From Hypsibius dujardini (lineage: Eukaryota; Tardigrada; Eutardigrada; Parachela; Hypsibiidae), in the NCBI GenBank assembly GCA_001579985.1, contig LRSR01006194.1:1-31933 (forward strand): 31,933 bases of DNA. Direction: 5' to 3'. Positions 10,230 through 23,600 of this stretch are shown here, one piece after another. The stretch's first letter is position 1. Every line of letters begins with the position of its first letter. A program made the translations under genes and the position numbers. The notes beneath the pieces are model-generated. The model made no database searches. It saw only the letters and a list, made by a program, of their open reading frames with translations, and had not been told where the DNA came from.

Positions 10230-11600
10230 GTCCGTCCACCCGCAGACGGACTCCGGCCGGGTTGCTCTTAAGGCGATGTAGCCAGAGGGAATTCCGATTT
10301 GTAATGTAGCCAAAAGTGGTACCGTTGGAAACAACACTTCAAAACCTACGGATACTTTTCCCTGTTCAAATTTTAAAATTCAGCTGTTTTGACGGAAACG
10401 TCTATTGAAAATGATCTGATTTGATAGGGCGCTTTAGAACATGGCGCGTCAGCCAGTCGCTTACGCCTGACATGGTTTATGTGTCCCTAACTGAAGTGAG
10501 CTCCTAATTCGGCTACCCATAAATCGGTCGTATTCTGCGGGAGGATTGAGGACTGGTCTTTTCACCGGCACAGCAGTAAATTTCGCCTCCATTCTGAGGA
10601 CATCTTAAGCGGCCCTTTGCAGCAGTGAAAGAACAGAGCGCGGCTTTTTATTGCGCTGCCTCGCTCCTTCCCTCAAGGACAGGAGAAACTGTGTCCAAAG
10701 AGAACGCATAATTGCAAGTGGTTATCACTTGCATGTGTGGGGCACCGGACAATGGCCGGCGGATTGTTCTCTTTCTTTACCATCAAGAGAACATGCGGTT
10801 GCAGCCTCTCCATGTCCCCATCTATCCTCTCAGAGGATTTCAAAAAAGTTTCAATGAGTAGGTCCAACTTCCACTTAAAAAGTCTCTCCTTTGATGCGAT
10901 ATTTGGACTCCCCGTCAAAAAACCCCACTCTTTAATGGTGAAAATTTTGCTTGGATACAATTTTTGCCGCTGCGGTTTCCCTTTCCAACTCGCCGTGAAC
11001 CGCACTTATCGCTTTTTTGGCGAATTAAAAAAAGTTAAGCAATGAAATATCACCGTTATGATTTTGTGCTGGAGCAAGAGAGCCTGCTGAATTGTTTACC
11101 TTTCGAAAAGTGCTTGTATAGGGCGCAGAGGCTTTAAACCGGAACATTAGTTCAGCAAGCCAGGTACCCGCTTTAAAGTCATATTTACGCATCATTTTTG
11201 GCAATCAGTACACATTTTCACGATCGTTTCAAAATGAATCCAGTGAGACGACAATCGGCCGGATAAGGATACATAGAGGGTGCTCATTTCAAACTGCACA
11301 TTTATTTGAGACACTGAATGAACTGACTTTTGGTTTTCTAACAATTGCTAGTTTAGTTCAATCACTCTCTCAAATAACGGTGGGTTTCAAGTTATGTCCT
11401 ATTCGAACTCACATGTGAAGGAAAACAATCACGCTAACGCAAGTATCCCAAAATGTCTCGTTTTGGATGTTCATAATATTTGACAGTTACGTGTCACAAT
11501 TCAGTCACTGTTTCATCGTTAACGGTATATCGTGATACGAACAACAGCACAAAACGCCGATTAACATAAAATGACAATAAATAACGAAAAACTTATGATT
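10230..11600. other. Intergenic DNA, one ambiguous reading frame
   Basis: No gene is supported. On the minus strand about 11005-10673 is open and partly protein-like (KERLFKWKLDLLIETFLKSS), but there is no start, partner exon or family. It may be an old transposon fragment. Confidence 0.35.
11301..11306 (-). terminator. Possible polyadenylation signal of the PSYQSP-repeat gene
   Basis: AATAAA on the minus strand lies about 320 bases downstream of the stop codon at 11628. I found no closer perfect signal. Confidence 0.3.
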
Positions 11601-11627
11601 TACAAAACAACAGCTGTAGAAATGGAT

Positions 11628-12091
11628 TCATCGTTGGTAATCGCCGATCGGATTTGGTGGTTGGTAACTTGGTGGCGACTGGTAACTTGGTGGCGACTGG
11701 TAACTCGGTGGCGACTGGTAATTCGAAGAAGCCTGGTAGCCGGACTGCGATTGATAACCGGAAGCTTGATAACTTGGCGGTGACGGATAACTGGGTGGGG
11801 ATTGGTAATTTGAAGGAGCCTGGTAGCTTGACCCTGATGCATAACTGGGTGGTGATTGGTAGCCTCCGTTAGCACCTCCGTAGGACGAAGGCGGGGCAGG
11901 AGGCGAGTAACCCGATGACTGATCCGGAGGCGAATATGGTGCCGGCGAGGGTCCGTAGGCTGAGTAGGGATCTTCAATAAAAAAGTTTAATAATGGCAAC
12001 CACTTAATTCGCTCACTTTTCAGTATTTAAACTTACTAGCGTAGGCACCACATGCGCAGATTAGGAGAATTGTGGCAACGGCAGCAGTCAT
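11628..12091 (-). CDS. Secreted Pro/Ser/Tyr/Gln-rich repeat protein (132 residues)
   Basis: Exon 1 (12091-12037) encodes MTAAVATILLICACGAYA, a signal peptide, and ends in phase 1 at GTAAGT. Exon 2 (11971-11628) starts after TTTTTTATTGAAG in the matching phase; the intron is 65 nt. The mature protein of about 114 residues is low-complexity. It begins NPYSAYGPSPAP and then consists of variants of a YQSPPS hexapeptide. The last copies are encoded by near-identical 18-bp DNA repeats at about 11661-11716, the rest being more diverged. The composition (Pro, Ser, Tyr, Gln, Gly; no Cys in the mature part) suits a structural extracellular, cuticle-like or adhesive protein, but no named domain such as the Rebers-Riddiford motif is present. 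A TATATATA box lies about 130 bases upstream of the ATG. The structure is well supported; the role is inferred from composition only. Confidence 0.78.
11655..11716. repeat. 18-bp tandem repeat encoding YQSPPS
   Basis: Three or more near-identical copies of GGTAACTTGGTGGCGACT (plus-strand reading) lie inside exon 2 of the secreted repeat protein and encode its C-terminal hexapeptides. Confidence 0.85.
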
Positions 12092-12218
12092 TTTCTTAAA
12101 CAGATGAGGCTTTTTGAGAAATATGTCTTTGTATGCGAAGCAGAAAAGCAGACAAGAAATTCCAACGAAATTATTGGTTAAGAGTACTGAATGATTTGTT
12201 GTGCTGGGTTTGCCTTTG

Positions 12219-12227
12219 ATATATATA
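12219..12227 (-). promoter_or_regulatory. TATA box of the PSYQSP-repeat gene
   Basis: TATATATAT on the minus strand lies about 130 bases upstream of the start codon at 12091. It would place transcription start near 12190 with a 5' UTR of about 100 nt. Confidence 0.45.
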
Positions 12228-12229
12228 CA

Positions 12230-14640
12230 AGTTTGAGGTTTAGCGGCACAACAGAGAAAAATCGAATGACGAAATTTCTAGCCGACACACAAGACAATTT
12301 CCAGTTCTTCGTACGTAAATGCAGTACCTGTTGCGGTCGAGATAACCTGATTGAGCAAGATGCTGTTTTTTTTCTCACCTACGCAGTCTCTGTATTTAGT
12401 GAGTCACTCTTGGTGTCGCTGAACAAAAAAAGGTAATGTCCTTCCTCTTAAATGTCTAGTGTAGTATACAGTACCTGACGGGTTTTTCAACAGTTGCACT
12501 AACTCTACAGAACACATTCTGGGCTAAGCGCGAGGGGGGTGGTAACATTTATAACGGCTAATGACATCAAATGACGACACGACGACTTGTTATATTTCAT
12601 GCGTATAATGGTTCGAGAAATTTTTACAACTTAAAGTGATGCAGACAGTTAAGCTGTTGTCCCAAAATCAAAAATCACGGTTACCTATTTGGTGACTGAC
12701 CAATGTCTGAGCGAAATTGCCGAATTCGGTTGTTTTTATCTTTGGGTTACTGTGGTCACTGAAAGCCGTTACAGTACAAAAAATGATGACAATATAAGAC
12801 TTGTCGCAATCTTTGATTGGATTAAATCTTGAGGAATCACACAAAGCTGGTTGAAAAGGCAGAGTGGCTAGTGGTGAAAAAAGACAAACAAACTTTGTTA
12901 AAATTCACTAAGATAACTTTCTCATGAAAGTTGTACATTGATTTGCTGATTGTATGTTTTGCAATGGTTGTGAATAGTCGACTGGCCCACTCTCCGGCTT
13001 TCATCTTAAAATTTTGTTTTTGAACGAAATCTTCTGTTTGATAATTGTTTTTATTGCTTTATTCAGATTTATGTGAATGGAGCGTCTGCAGTCTATCTGG
13101 TCGTATGTTCAGTGCTGAGCACGCCTCAGTTACCTTGTGAAAAGAACTCACAAGGTTACGTGCCCCCACGTGCCAGGCCCTTTCTATCCGCCAATGACTG
13201 ACGGTCAGGAAGGCATCAAAAAGGTGATGCCAAATATTTGGTTCCTCATCGAATTATTTATACGTACAACGAGATTTTGTAAAACGGTTTTATTTACTGA
13301 CGCCTACATGTACTTATTGATTATTCTCTTGGCAAAAGCTCAGATTTCCGTTACTTTGCGAAAACGAAAATAAACTTGCGTGTTTGAGAAAAATTTCTAA
13401 GCTTTTGCTTGCCTTGCTTGACATACTTACCGTGGCAACTTTATTTATTTGCGTTTTTTTTATTTTTAAATATTTAGTCTCGGTTAATCTGACGACATAA
13501 AACATGCGGTTTCCGATTGCGGTTTCGGTTGAAACGTTTCCGATTGCCAAACTTTATAACTCGCTTGACCGATTTCGCCGATAGAAAGAGAAAGCTGCCT
13601 TTTTGGGCAATTGATTCAAACTTCATTCAGAGTCGTGACAGGGTAAAAAATGATTGCTTAGCAATATCTAGAAATGTGGGTTTTACCATGAAATTATGAG
13701 GAAATAGAACTATCACTATTCCACAACCTTTAAACTAAGCGAGATAAAAGCTCTTATGCAACGCCGCTCTGACCTATAAACCAAAAGTTATCAAAAATAT
13801 AACCATTCTTAAAAAAATGTACATTTACATTTCTTGTTTCAGAAAACAAAAATTGCTCTCTATAAGTACGTGAATTTACAAATATTTTTATGGCTGCGGT
13901 TTTCCTGATTTGTGCTTTTTCCCTTTGTTTACCAAGATCAAGAAAAATCAGCCCATTTCAGGAGAATTGATCGATGATTCTGAAATTATAATAAATTATT
14001 TACGCGCCTCATTTTATACAAAGGGGAGGAAACGCAAAGTGGTGAGCGACCTAACAAAATAAGAATGCAAAACAGAGATTGGAATTAGCTGAGAAACTGT
14101 TTTTTTTAAGTTTTACTATTGACAGAGGTTTTATACTGCAAAACTTAGTTTATTCGGACCAAGCAAAAAAATACATTAGGGTCAGAATCTGTTGATGTGA
14201 CGAATTTTATCTCGCGCACAGCTGAGGAGAATTTCCTCGAATAATCAACTAACACCGTCGTCTTCTGCAGAGCTGCTGTAGCCTGCTCATGACAAGGAAA
14301 ATTTTGGCGAAGCTTGATTGCTCGATGCTCAACAGCTTTCGACTTTTCTGTGCTCCAGGCTTTTGACTTTACGTAAGGCAATAGCGATAGGCCGAGCCTA
14401 GAAATTATTTCGTAATAACAATATCTCGTGAGACAGCAAAATAAGAACGGGGTAAGCCCGCAACTCTAACGAACAAACGTCACTTGCTTGCCACAAAAAA
14501 ATAACCGGTCTACAAATACTAAAAAAAAAGGTCTGCATGTACGGCTTTAATCAACCGGCAGTTTCATACAAGCACTTCCACTTCCCAGAATTGCAACACA
14601 ATGAGTGTCGTTTAATTAGAGTGTGGCAATTAGTGTCGCA
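12230..14640. other. Intergenic DNA, including the presumed promoter of the PWWP gene
   Basis: AT-rich sequence with no supported exon. An imperfect short inverted repeat (ACCTTGTGA..TCACAAGGT) lies at about 13132-13157. Plus-strand frames near 13137-13373 and 13517-13699 lack splice or start support. Confidence 0.45.
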
Positions 14641-17600
14641 ATGCTTTGTTGTCTCGTACCCGAATTACTTGATCGACAACCGTTTGCAATGTCTAACAAT
14701 GGAGCTTCAGAGTTGTGGACAGCTCCCAGTTACAGCTCTCAACCTGTCAACGGTCCCACTCTTCATAATAGTCTACTGCGTATGGTTGGGAAAGCGGGCA
14801 ATTTCCAGCCCGGCGAAGCAGTATTCGCCTATTTTGAAGGTACAGTGCTTACTATAGTTATATGCTATGTGTCTTCCGTCCCACTCGAAACACACATCTG
14901 ACAAGGGAATTCCACCACTCTCGAAGGTGAAATTAACGGATGTGCAAGATTTCACCTTCGAGAGTGGTGGAATTCCCTTGTGAGTTTCCGCTAGCGATCG
15001 CCGCCCTCAGACTTTTTTCGCACAGGTGTTTCTTTGTGTAGCGTGTGTTCTCGTTAGTCTGGGCGGCGCGGCTGCATTTGTCACTCAACAGAATGCCCAA
15101 AAGAAATCGTGCTTTCGGTTCAGTGTTTATCATAACCCTTGATCAGTTAATTTAATAATGAAACCATATATTCCAATACTACAGTATATTAAGTTTCATC
15201 CAATCCAAAATATCAGTTCAGGTCAGCGTACATCTATCTTGAAAACTGACAACGTGCCGGGTTAAATAAAATCAGGGAACAACCTGATTATACTCTTGGA
15301 CGCTCGAGGCACCGTTTATACAGTGTTAAAAGACGTGCGAGATTTGCTAATCAGCTGCTGAATATTGTCCTATAGCGTGCCTTCCAGACCCTAATCAACC
15401 AAGCTGCCGTTAAAAAAATGTGAACAGAGTATAGAAGATCCGCCTTAGAGTAAGCAACAACAGATATATAAAACAATGTTCATCATTTGCGCACTAATTC
15501 CCACATGTGGTGCGTTTGAAACATAGACCTTTCACACTTTTACAGTGCCGGGTTGCCTATTTCCTTACTGTACCTTATATTCATGGATGCGTACAGATTG
15601 CGATTAAGCGACGGTTCGCATCTTTTAAAGATTACCAACCTAAAATGCAATCGTTTTTTCTATCTACCAAAAAATGACTAGAAAAAATAATTAGATTTTA
15701 TTGCTCGTAAAAATATGTCGAGAACAATTTTCAGTGTTTTCAATGGGCATTTTCAATTTTCGCAGTTATTAGAAGGAAGTCTTTTGACTGTAAACCTGTA
15801 ACACAATTTTTAGCTGCGCTGCTGGCCATTCAACTCAAGCGCGGTGTCTTAGTCGTTTGGTCTCAAGCGTCGATATTTGCCAAGCGTCAATATTTTAAAT
15901 ATTTTAACACTACAAAAATCGTTTTGAAATAAAAATATCTAGAGAGCGCAAAACATGCTTTAATATATACTGTACTGCCACGATTAACCGGTCAGTTTAG
16001 CCCCGCCTCTCCATGCTAAGCGCGTGATGAGTCACACACTCACGTCAGTTCAGAAAATGTGATTATTTGATTGAAAACTTTTTAATTGAATAAATTGATT
16101 GATTGGACCTTCTGAAATGGAGAACAAAACCCCAAAGCACTTTTCGAAGGAAGAGAAACAGAGCGTGGTCGAGAGATTTCTCAGAGCCGGATTGTCGCTC
16201 AGAAAGTTTGCGTTCCAAAAAGGAATTCATCGAATTTGGTCTTCGCTGAAGTAAGGATAGCTTTGGACTCTTCGCGTTGATTGATTGATTTGCATGGAAT
16301 TCCGTGCTTTTCTCTCGTAGATATGGTCCCACATCACGCAAAAAGAAGAGGCGAGAGCCAAAATGTGACGCAACAGGAGACGCCACAAGCAAGTGGACCA
16401 TGCAGCAGAGAATTATTATTATTTTATTATCAGAGCAGTATTTTATTTATTAGCATGGAAGACAAGCTGTGATTGTTTGATTGGAGCCGTGGTGAAATTA
16501 CTGAAACCAAATGAACACGAGCAGGCCGGGGGGGGGGTGTTAGTTTCCTGGCTGGGCAAAAAATTGACCGGTTTAATCGCGGCAGTACAGTAGTACATCA
16601 GCAAAAAAAATGTGCATCCGCCCGCGGTAAGGTTTTACCAAAATGTTTAATGGTTCAATTCCACGTGATATCGGTTCAGTCCAATTTGGAATTGGGATTA
16701 GTTGGCGTTGAAACAAATACCTTGAGAAGTTTTACCAGCCAAAGTCGTTTTGTACAACAGAAAAAGAGCGGAAACTTAAACTGATGTTTTCTCGAAAGCG
16801 CTACTTTCGGGTACCGGTACGCGTTGATATTTACCTCGCCCAACAGGGATTAAAAAAACTACTTTGCTCGGTGGCAAATAGAAATTTCCACAGCAAGTGG
16901 TCTTTGAGATATTTGAAGTGGATCTGATCTATTTTTAAACAAATCCCATCATATAGCATGCATCCGCGATTATATTCCACCCCGATCGTGCGCGAAAAGT
17001 TCTCGCATAAACGCGCTCTTATTTGAATAACACATGAGGGTATGCCAACAGGAACCAACAATCAGCTCCAAAAAGTAGAAGTTGGGTTCATATTTTTGAA
17101 ATGCAATATCAATTGGACTATACTTCAGACGAGCAATATTTCGAAAGTCTCGAAACTGGTGAAGGTAAAAATACTCAAGTCAATGTGGCTGAAAAATCTT
17201 GATCTCCATAAAAACGTCTTTGACGGTTTTCAACCGAATTCCCCGCACATTCATAATTTTTCTAAGAACTTTGACGCAAAATAAACTTATCGATTCTGAT
17301 TAATAATCAGCAAAAATACATTTTCTCGCGAAAACAGTAGGTTTGGCTAGCAAGTCGCAAGAGAGAAAATGTTCATTTTATGTCTATCAACAAACCCATG
17401 CAAGGTAGGTCCAATTAAACTCTACTGCTAGATCCCTACGGATAGCATCTGGCGCCATCATTACGTCCATCTTTTTTAGGTAGAAAATTGACCACACCAC
17501 ATTGACTTCCCCCAAAAAGACTTTTCGATTTGAAGCATGCCTTTTTAGCGGAGGCGCGCAAAACACATCTAGAAGAGTCGCATGTTGAAGCGGTTCGCAA

Positions 17601-20600
17601 TGCAGAAGGGCCCCTCAGGAAAACCCACCAGCAGATAAAAAAGCTGAGCTTTCTCGTTCTTTTTCTCGTATCTGTTAGGAAAGTGTTTTTTATCCATGTG
17701 AACGCCAAAAGATCATTTTCGACTTGTCGCCCTCCCAAAGTTTCAAACATGTTCTGCGCAGAATTATAACAAGTAGGCTAACCTTCAGTTTTCATTGTCA
17801 GTTTGTCATATGCCGCCAAATACAGGCTATAAGCTTTATAAGGGTGACCATACCTATATTTTTGCAGCTTGATCTTTCATGATTGATCTGTGTGACAGGG
17901 CGACCCCCTTGGCCGGGATGGATTCTCAATCCAGACGATCAAGCACCTTCAAGTGATCCGAGTTGTATCAATCTAGTCCAGCTGTTCACAGCTGTGGCAG
18001 GACAGTATGAAACACCGGTATGGCTGCCAGATTGCCATATCCGCTGCTTTCTCCTCAACGTCCAGCGATATCTGGTGGACACGGCACCTTTCCAAGGCCA
18101 ATTGTATGACACCATGCGAACAGCCGTTGCGCTTTGCTCCAGCCTGTGTGCTGAACTACATACGCCGGAAGAAAGAGTACTGCCTCCATTTGCTGGCTTA
18201 CTCAACTCCTTGCAGGTTAGAAACATCCAGGGTACCACTCCTTGTGGCAAACAAAAGGATAAATTTTGCAGTCATGAAAGTATAAAAAAAATTGTGAAAG
18301 TGAAAGCGTAAGCCATATCGCGGCATTGGGTTGTATCCAATTTGGAACTGATTAGGTCGAGGTATACAAGTACAGTCAAACGATGTATATAGTCATATCA
18401 TGTTACATCGTTACAGAACAATTGTTCTTTTTGTCACTTGGACAATGAGATTGATTTTGCATCAGGTAATTTGCAATACCCATTCGCCAAACGTCGATTA
18501 TAGCTGACGGCAATTTTTCACATCATCAGACATATCTACGGTCCTCCCTGTTTAGTTAACCTCAAACGAAACATACATACATCAGTATGAACCGTTCGCT
18601 AGTCGTGGTATCAGTTCCTGCAGTGCGTCACGAATAATTCAAAACTCAGGTTTTTAAACTGTCCTAATTGTTTTCGTTTCTTCTTGCATTTGAAGTCGGA
18701 TATCAGTTCAACTTGCAATCTTGTCAGGACGGCTAATTGAGCTTTTTTTCAAATCAATCAACTTCTGCCAAAATAAAGTGTGGTGTGAGCTGTTTTATTG
18801 TTCTTTGCAAAACTTTGCACTTGCATAAATATGAAAGCTGCAGACCCATTATATGCCTAGCCTGCACGCCACCGGTTGAGCAGCTTCCCAAACTCGCAGT
18901 TGAAAAAGTTTTGCGTTCTCGTAGACATTTGGCGAATTACTCAGTTCAATGTTGAGTAGAAGAGTAGGGTTTTTTTTGTTGCACCACGAGTAGATCAAGA
19001 GACCAGAAAAACGTGGACACAAACAGAGTGGTTAAAGTACCTGATAAAAGGACAAAACGGGACTCATTTCAAAAAACCCCCGACTTTTGAGTTGCTTGAC
19101 GGGAAAAAAAATGTCTAACCCAGTTAGTCATTGTTTTCATGTCAAGTCGCGGCATCAACTTTCGCAATACCGGGCACAAATTCTCAGCAAGACTTGAGCA
19201 TGATATTGCTAGAGAAGAAAGTGTTTCTGTTGCTTTGTACTGTACTGCCACGATTTTAAGGGTGGGTTTTTTGCCCTACAAGTAAATTACCGACCCCCGG
19301 TCCAACATGTGTTCACTGGTTTCATTGCGCTTTTGGCGGGCCGAAGTTCGGCCGTTGATGAACGGAAGCGAATCCGTGACGTCACGTACAATCTATCAGG
19401 GGTGGAGGGAGGGGCTAAACACACCCTTAAAATCGTGGCAGTACAGTACGAGGTAAAACTTTTAATTCGGCTAACGTCAAAATCGCTTTTAATTGGGCTA
19501 AGTGGGGGAAGCAGGGGGTGAGAGTGTCGCACTTTTGACTACCATGCCTAAGCTGAACCTGCCAGTGGCGCCTCTACCGCCTCAATCCCGTCTCTTTTAC
19601 AGCGAAAGTGTTCTTGGTTTTTTCAAAACAATCGTCTGAACTCTACAAAGGTATTCCTGCCTATCTTTCAATTTCCTCTTGTTGGCAAAATGTTCTTTGA
19701 CTTTATCAAAGTTTCAACGCCTGTGCCAAGTGATTGACACTGAGATAGCATGCAACGCAAAAAGCTAGCCGAATTAAAAGCGATTTTGCCCGTTAGCCGA
19801 ATTAAAAGTTTTACCTCGTACTGAACTTCAATTCTGCCGTGACAAGTGGCATGACGACATGATTAATAGTGAGGGTTTGTCGCACTCGAAATTTACAGCA
19901 ATTAATTATACCCGTAGCTGCAAAACCAGGCCAAGTGGTTTTGACAGTTTACAGCTATTATGCACATCGCTCATTTGAACTGATTGGTTTGCTACCCGCA
20001 GCTAGTATTGTAGAATAGACCCAACTTTAATAGCCGGCAGCTCGTCGACATGATTTTTCAAATTTTGTCAGAAACGACAGATTTTACGGGGGAAGACTGA
20101 GCTTTGCATATTGTTTTCGTTCGATGCAGTCGGTCACCTACAAGCCGAGCAGTTCGGTTTTTCGAGTGAGCCTCATTTTAGCCATCAATCAAGGCCAGCG
20201 TCAATCAATTCAGTTATCCACATTCTTCCTTCCCGATTTTTCTGTTCTGTGTGTGCCATTGTCGGCACTTTATTTCCAAATAAAGGGGATAACATAGTAC
20301 TGTAGAGACCCTGTGAATTTTTTCGACGAGTTTATAATGATTTGAAATGTGGTTTTCACAGAGAATCCCAAACGGTACAAAACAGCGCAATCAATCAATC
20401 AATCGATGGTGAGTCGGTGACAATGAGCACATAAACAGAATACCGTAGCAACAATCAACCAATCGATCATTCGACCACAACGAGAAAGTATTCTTCTTCA
20501 TCGTGCGAGCCATTCCTCCCGAATCCCCACAGAAATCGCAGTTAAACACAGATAAAAAATAATCCCGAGTACATATTCCCGGGTTATGGTTGACGAAACG

Positions 20601-23600
20601 CTACAGAATAACGAAAAAGTATTTTTTTGCTGCCGTTGATCCCACATGCACTGGGCAAAATGGCAGAAATCAACTACCTTCACGGTAATTCACACAGATG
20701 TGCGCATGGTTTATGCTTCCCACACTCCGACAGCTCATTCGACAGAGAAATGAATTTTCCATTTCCAGACTCAATTTGGGGAAATCGAAAATGAAAAGCC
20801 AAAATGTAGGAGCTATCGGGGAAAATACAAACGCTAATTTCTGAAAATAGTGTAAATACAAATCAGTTTTTACGCTAACGAGGTCACGTGACCGCCGTGT
20901 CAGTCGGAAAACTGATCTGCTGTAAACTTGACTGCCAAACAAAACCTGTCTAATAACGGCAAGAAGTATAAGACAAAACGGCGCGTGTGATCAATATCTG
21001 TAGCTAGCGATAGTACACACATGGCAAAAACCTTGCGCTAACCGAGTTAAGCCATTACACTCGTTGCATGGCTGTTGTAAACAGCCATCGAGTTAAAGGG
21101 CTTGATTCGGTCAACGCAAGGTTTTTGCCAATTGTGTAGGGGGGGGGGTGAAAAAGACTGCATCCCCAGCGGCTATGAAAAATAATGTGACTAATACCGG
21201 TATTGATCGCTAAGTTCGAGACGATCTTGCTGGCTGAGACAAAACGAAATTCTCTGATCGTCACACAACTTGCAATGCAGACACACATGTTCCATATCTC
21301 GGAGGACAGGTCGGAGAACAGGTTTTCCTCATGGTACTGAATATGGTGTGCACGCTTCGAAGTGAGATCAAACCACAAAAACGCGTTGAGCAAACTATTT
21401 CGGTGACGTGTCATTTGTAGCTCAATCTGAACGACCAGAAACGACAAATTATACAATCGTTGACGGAAATTTCCAACATATTCTGACTGCTTTTTTCTTC
21501 TTCATATCGTTAGGAATTTGACCTGCATGCATTTTTCGTTGACAGCAACCGACCACTAAGCGTCCGTTTGAAGCGTCTGCTGATTCTACACATTCGCTCT
21601 ACACAGGCATTGGAATTGCCAACGAGGGACGGACATTTCCCGATCCAAATAGCATAAACATACTTGGACAATATCTGGTCTTTGAACCAAACCAAACCAC
21701 TCCTGACTTCTGCAATTATTCTGCTTCCCGAACACTAGTCGATAATACTTCAACGTTTATTCGGAATCAAATAACCAGTTCTTCCAACAACCGTGCTGTT
21801 TCTCACTCACCGGGACCCAATTTAGAAGCATTTCTGGGCGGCTATCAAGCAGTTGAACAGAGTGCTGAGTCTGTGCAGGAGTATCTCGCCGTGATGGACA
21901 GCGATAGCTCTCCCGCACCGCCACAGCCAGTGATTAGCGAGGCTACATCACCAGAGTTTTCAGCAGGGGTCGCTCTGCGGGGTAAACGAGGCAGAGGAAC
22001 GCGTGGAAATGCGAGACCACCACGTCGTATTGCGAACCCGTCCAAAAGAGGTGGCAGAACCGGTACCTCACACGAAGCGGCTTCGACTTCGACAAGCCAT
22101 GTCAAGCGCAAGTATGTTGTACGAAATCCAAGGAAAGCAAGAAAGAGCGCCGTGTCGGTTGTTATCGTCGAAAAACCGGTAGCGTCCGTGATAGTACAAC
22201 ATCAGGTGAGACGAGTTTTCATACCAAACACATAACCGCTTCTCGACACAGTTCATCAACTATTGTCACAAGTTGTATTTGAACATTCCTTGCTTGACTT
22301 TCATACGGTGTGCCGCGATTACGTGAGACGCCCTATGGGCAAACTAAATCATGAGCACCTCAATTTCCGGGGAACATTTTGTTCTCTACCACGCAGTGTT
22401 GGATAACAACTTTAGTCTACGGAAAGACAGCTACCATTTCTTTCAACGTTAAGCTACAGTACTGTAATGAAAAGAAACTCAGGCTTACGCAGATTTGACA
22501 AATTCTTTGCAATCCAAGACATATTTTGATGATTGTTTTTGAGCTTGTTGCCCCTTCTGAAAGTTTACTGCTACAAAATATTTACATCTTTTTGCCCTAT
22601 AACGGCTAGGTCAGAATAGATTTCGAGGTCTTTACCGCATTCAAAAGAATCAAGTCATCTCAATGACGAAGACGGTACTGACCACTCTAAACTAAGTCCA
22701 TTACGCTTTGCCAACAACCAAATTCTGTTTTGTAGTATACCGGGTGCGGGAGAGCTTTTGACACTACACTAAAATTGCTGAATGTAACCTTATAGGAACT
22801 GATGAAAAAATGTATGCTTTATTTCGAAAGAAGACCTATAGGTCTGTGAAAAATTTGTTCGATTTGATGTTGGGACAGGAGCAGGACAGATGCTATGCAT
22901 TGGTTTGTGGCAGCAGCTAAAAATTAAGCGTGGCCCGGTTAATGGCAGATTTTGCCAAGTTCGCTGACCCAGATCAAAACTTAATCGGATTTTTCAAAGC
23001 AGAGCGTGAGCAACAAAATGTTATAATACATTTGTTGTAGTACTTTGATGGAGCTATCCAATGTAGAAGAAAAAATTCAATTTGATGGCAACTTTGGTTT
23101 TGAGAAAAAAGAAGACGTCGTAGGGTCAAGTTCAACCAATTTTCTAAATCGTGCATCTCTAACTCTAGATCAAAACTAAAGACCCAAAATGCAACAACAA
23201 ACTATTTTTTATTAAAAGGGTGCAATAGTTGGACTTTTTAATGGGATTAAAATTATTCCAATCGCATAACAACTGAGAAAGTTATTAGCGTGGAACCGTA
23301 CACCACTTTTGAGTCTGAATATTTGTACATTTTTAAAAAAAAAAAGGTCTCCCTCAGTTTAGTGGCGCATGATTGATTGAATATTATTGATTTTTTTCAT
23401 GTACAATACACTGACATTGGTCTATAGTTTGCCGTTTTGATTTTTTAGATTCGCTTCAAAGTTGAGGGAGATCTGAAATACGGTTCATGGGACACAACTA
23501 GAACAGTGTTGGTCCTTGGGTTTTCCGAAACAACTTCTGATTCAACAACCTGAATCTCGATTTTAAAAGGGATTCGAATAGCCATAGAAGTGGGCTTTCC

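Noticed and set aside
10673-11005. Minus-strand frame reading KERLFKWKLDLLIETFLKSS
   Set aside because: No ATG, partner exon or recognised domain. Kept only as a note on the intergenic stretch.
17436-17769. Open frames on both strands (plus reads ARKTHLEESHVEAVRNAEG)
   Set aside because: Using it as a PWWP-gene exon would break the exact phase-1 join that restores the PWWP core. Its upstream acceptor is poor.
21514-21656. Alternative reading of exon 3 from a stronger acceptor (EFDLHAFFVDSNRPLSVRL)
   Set aside because: It is attractive and in phase with exon 2, but it hits a stop at about 21655 with no good donor, while the frame from 21546 stays open to the strong donor at 22205. A frameshift or alternative 3' end remains possible.
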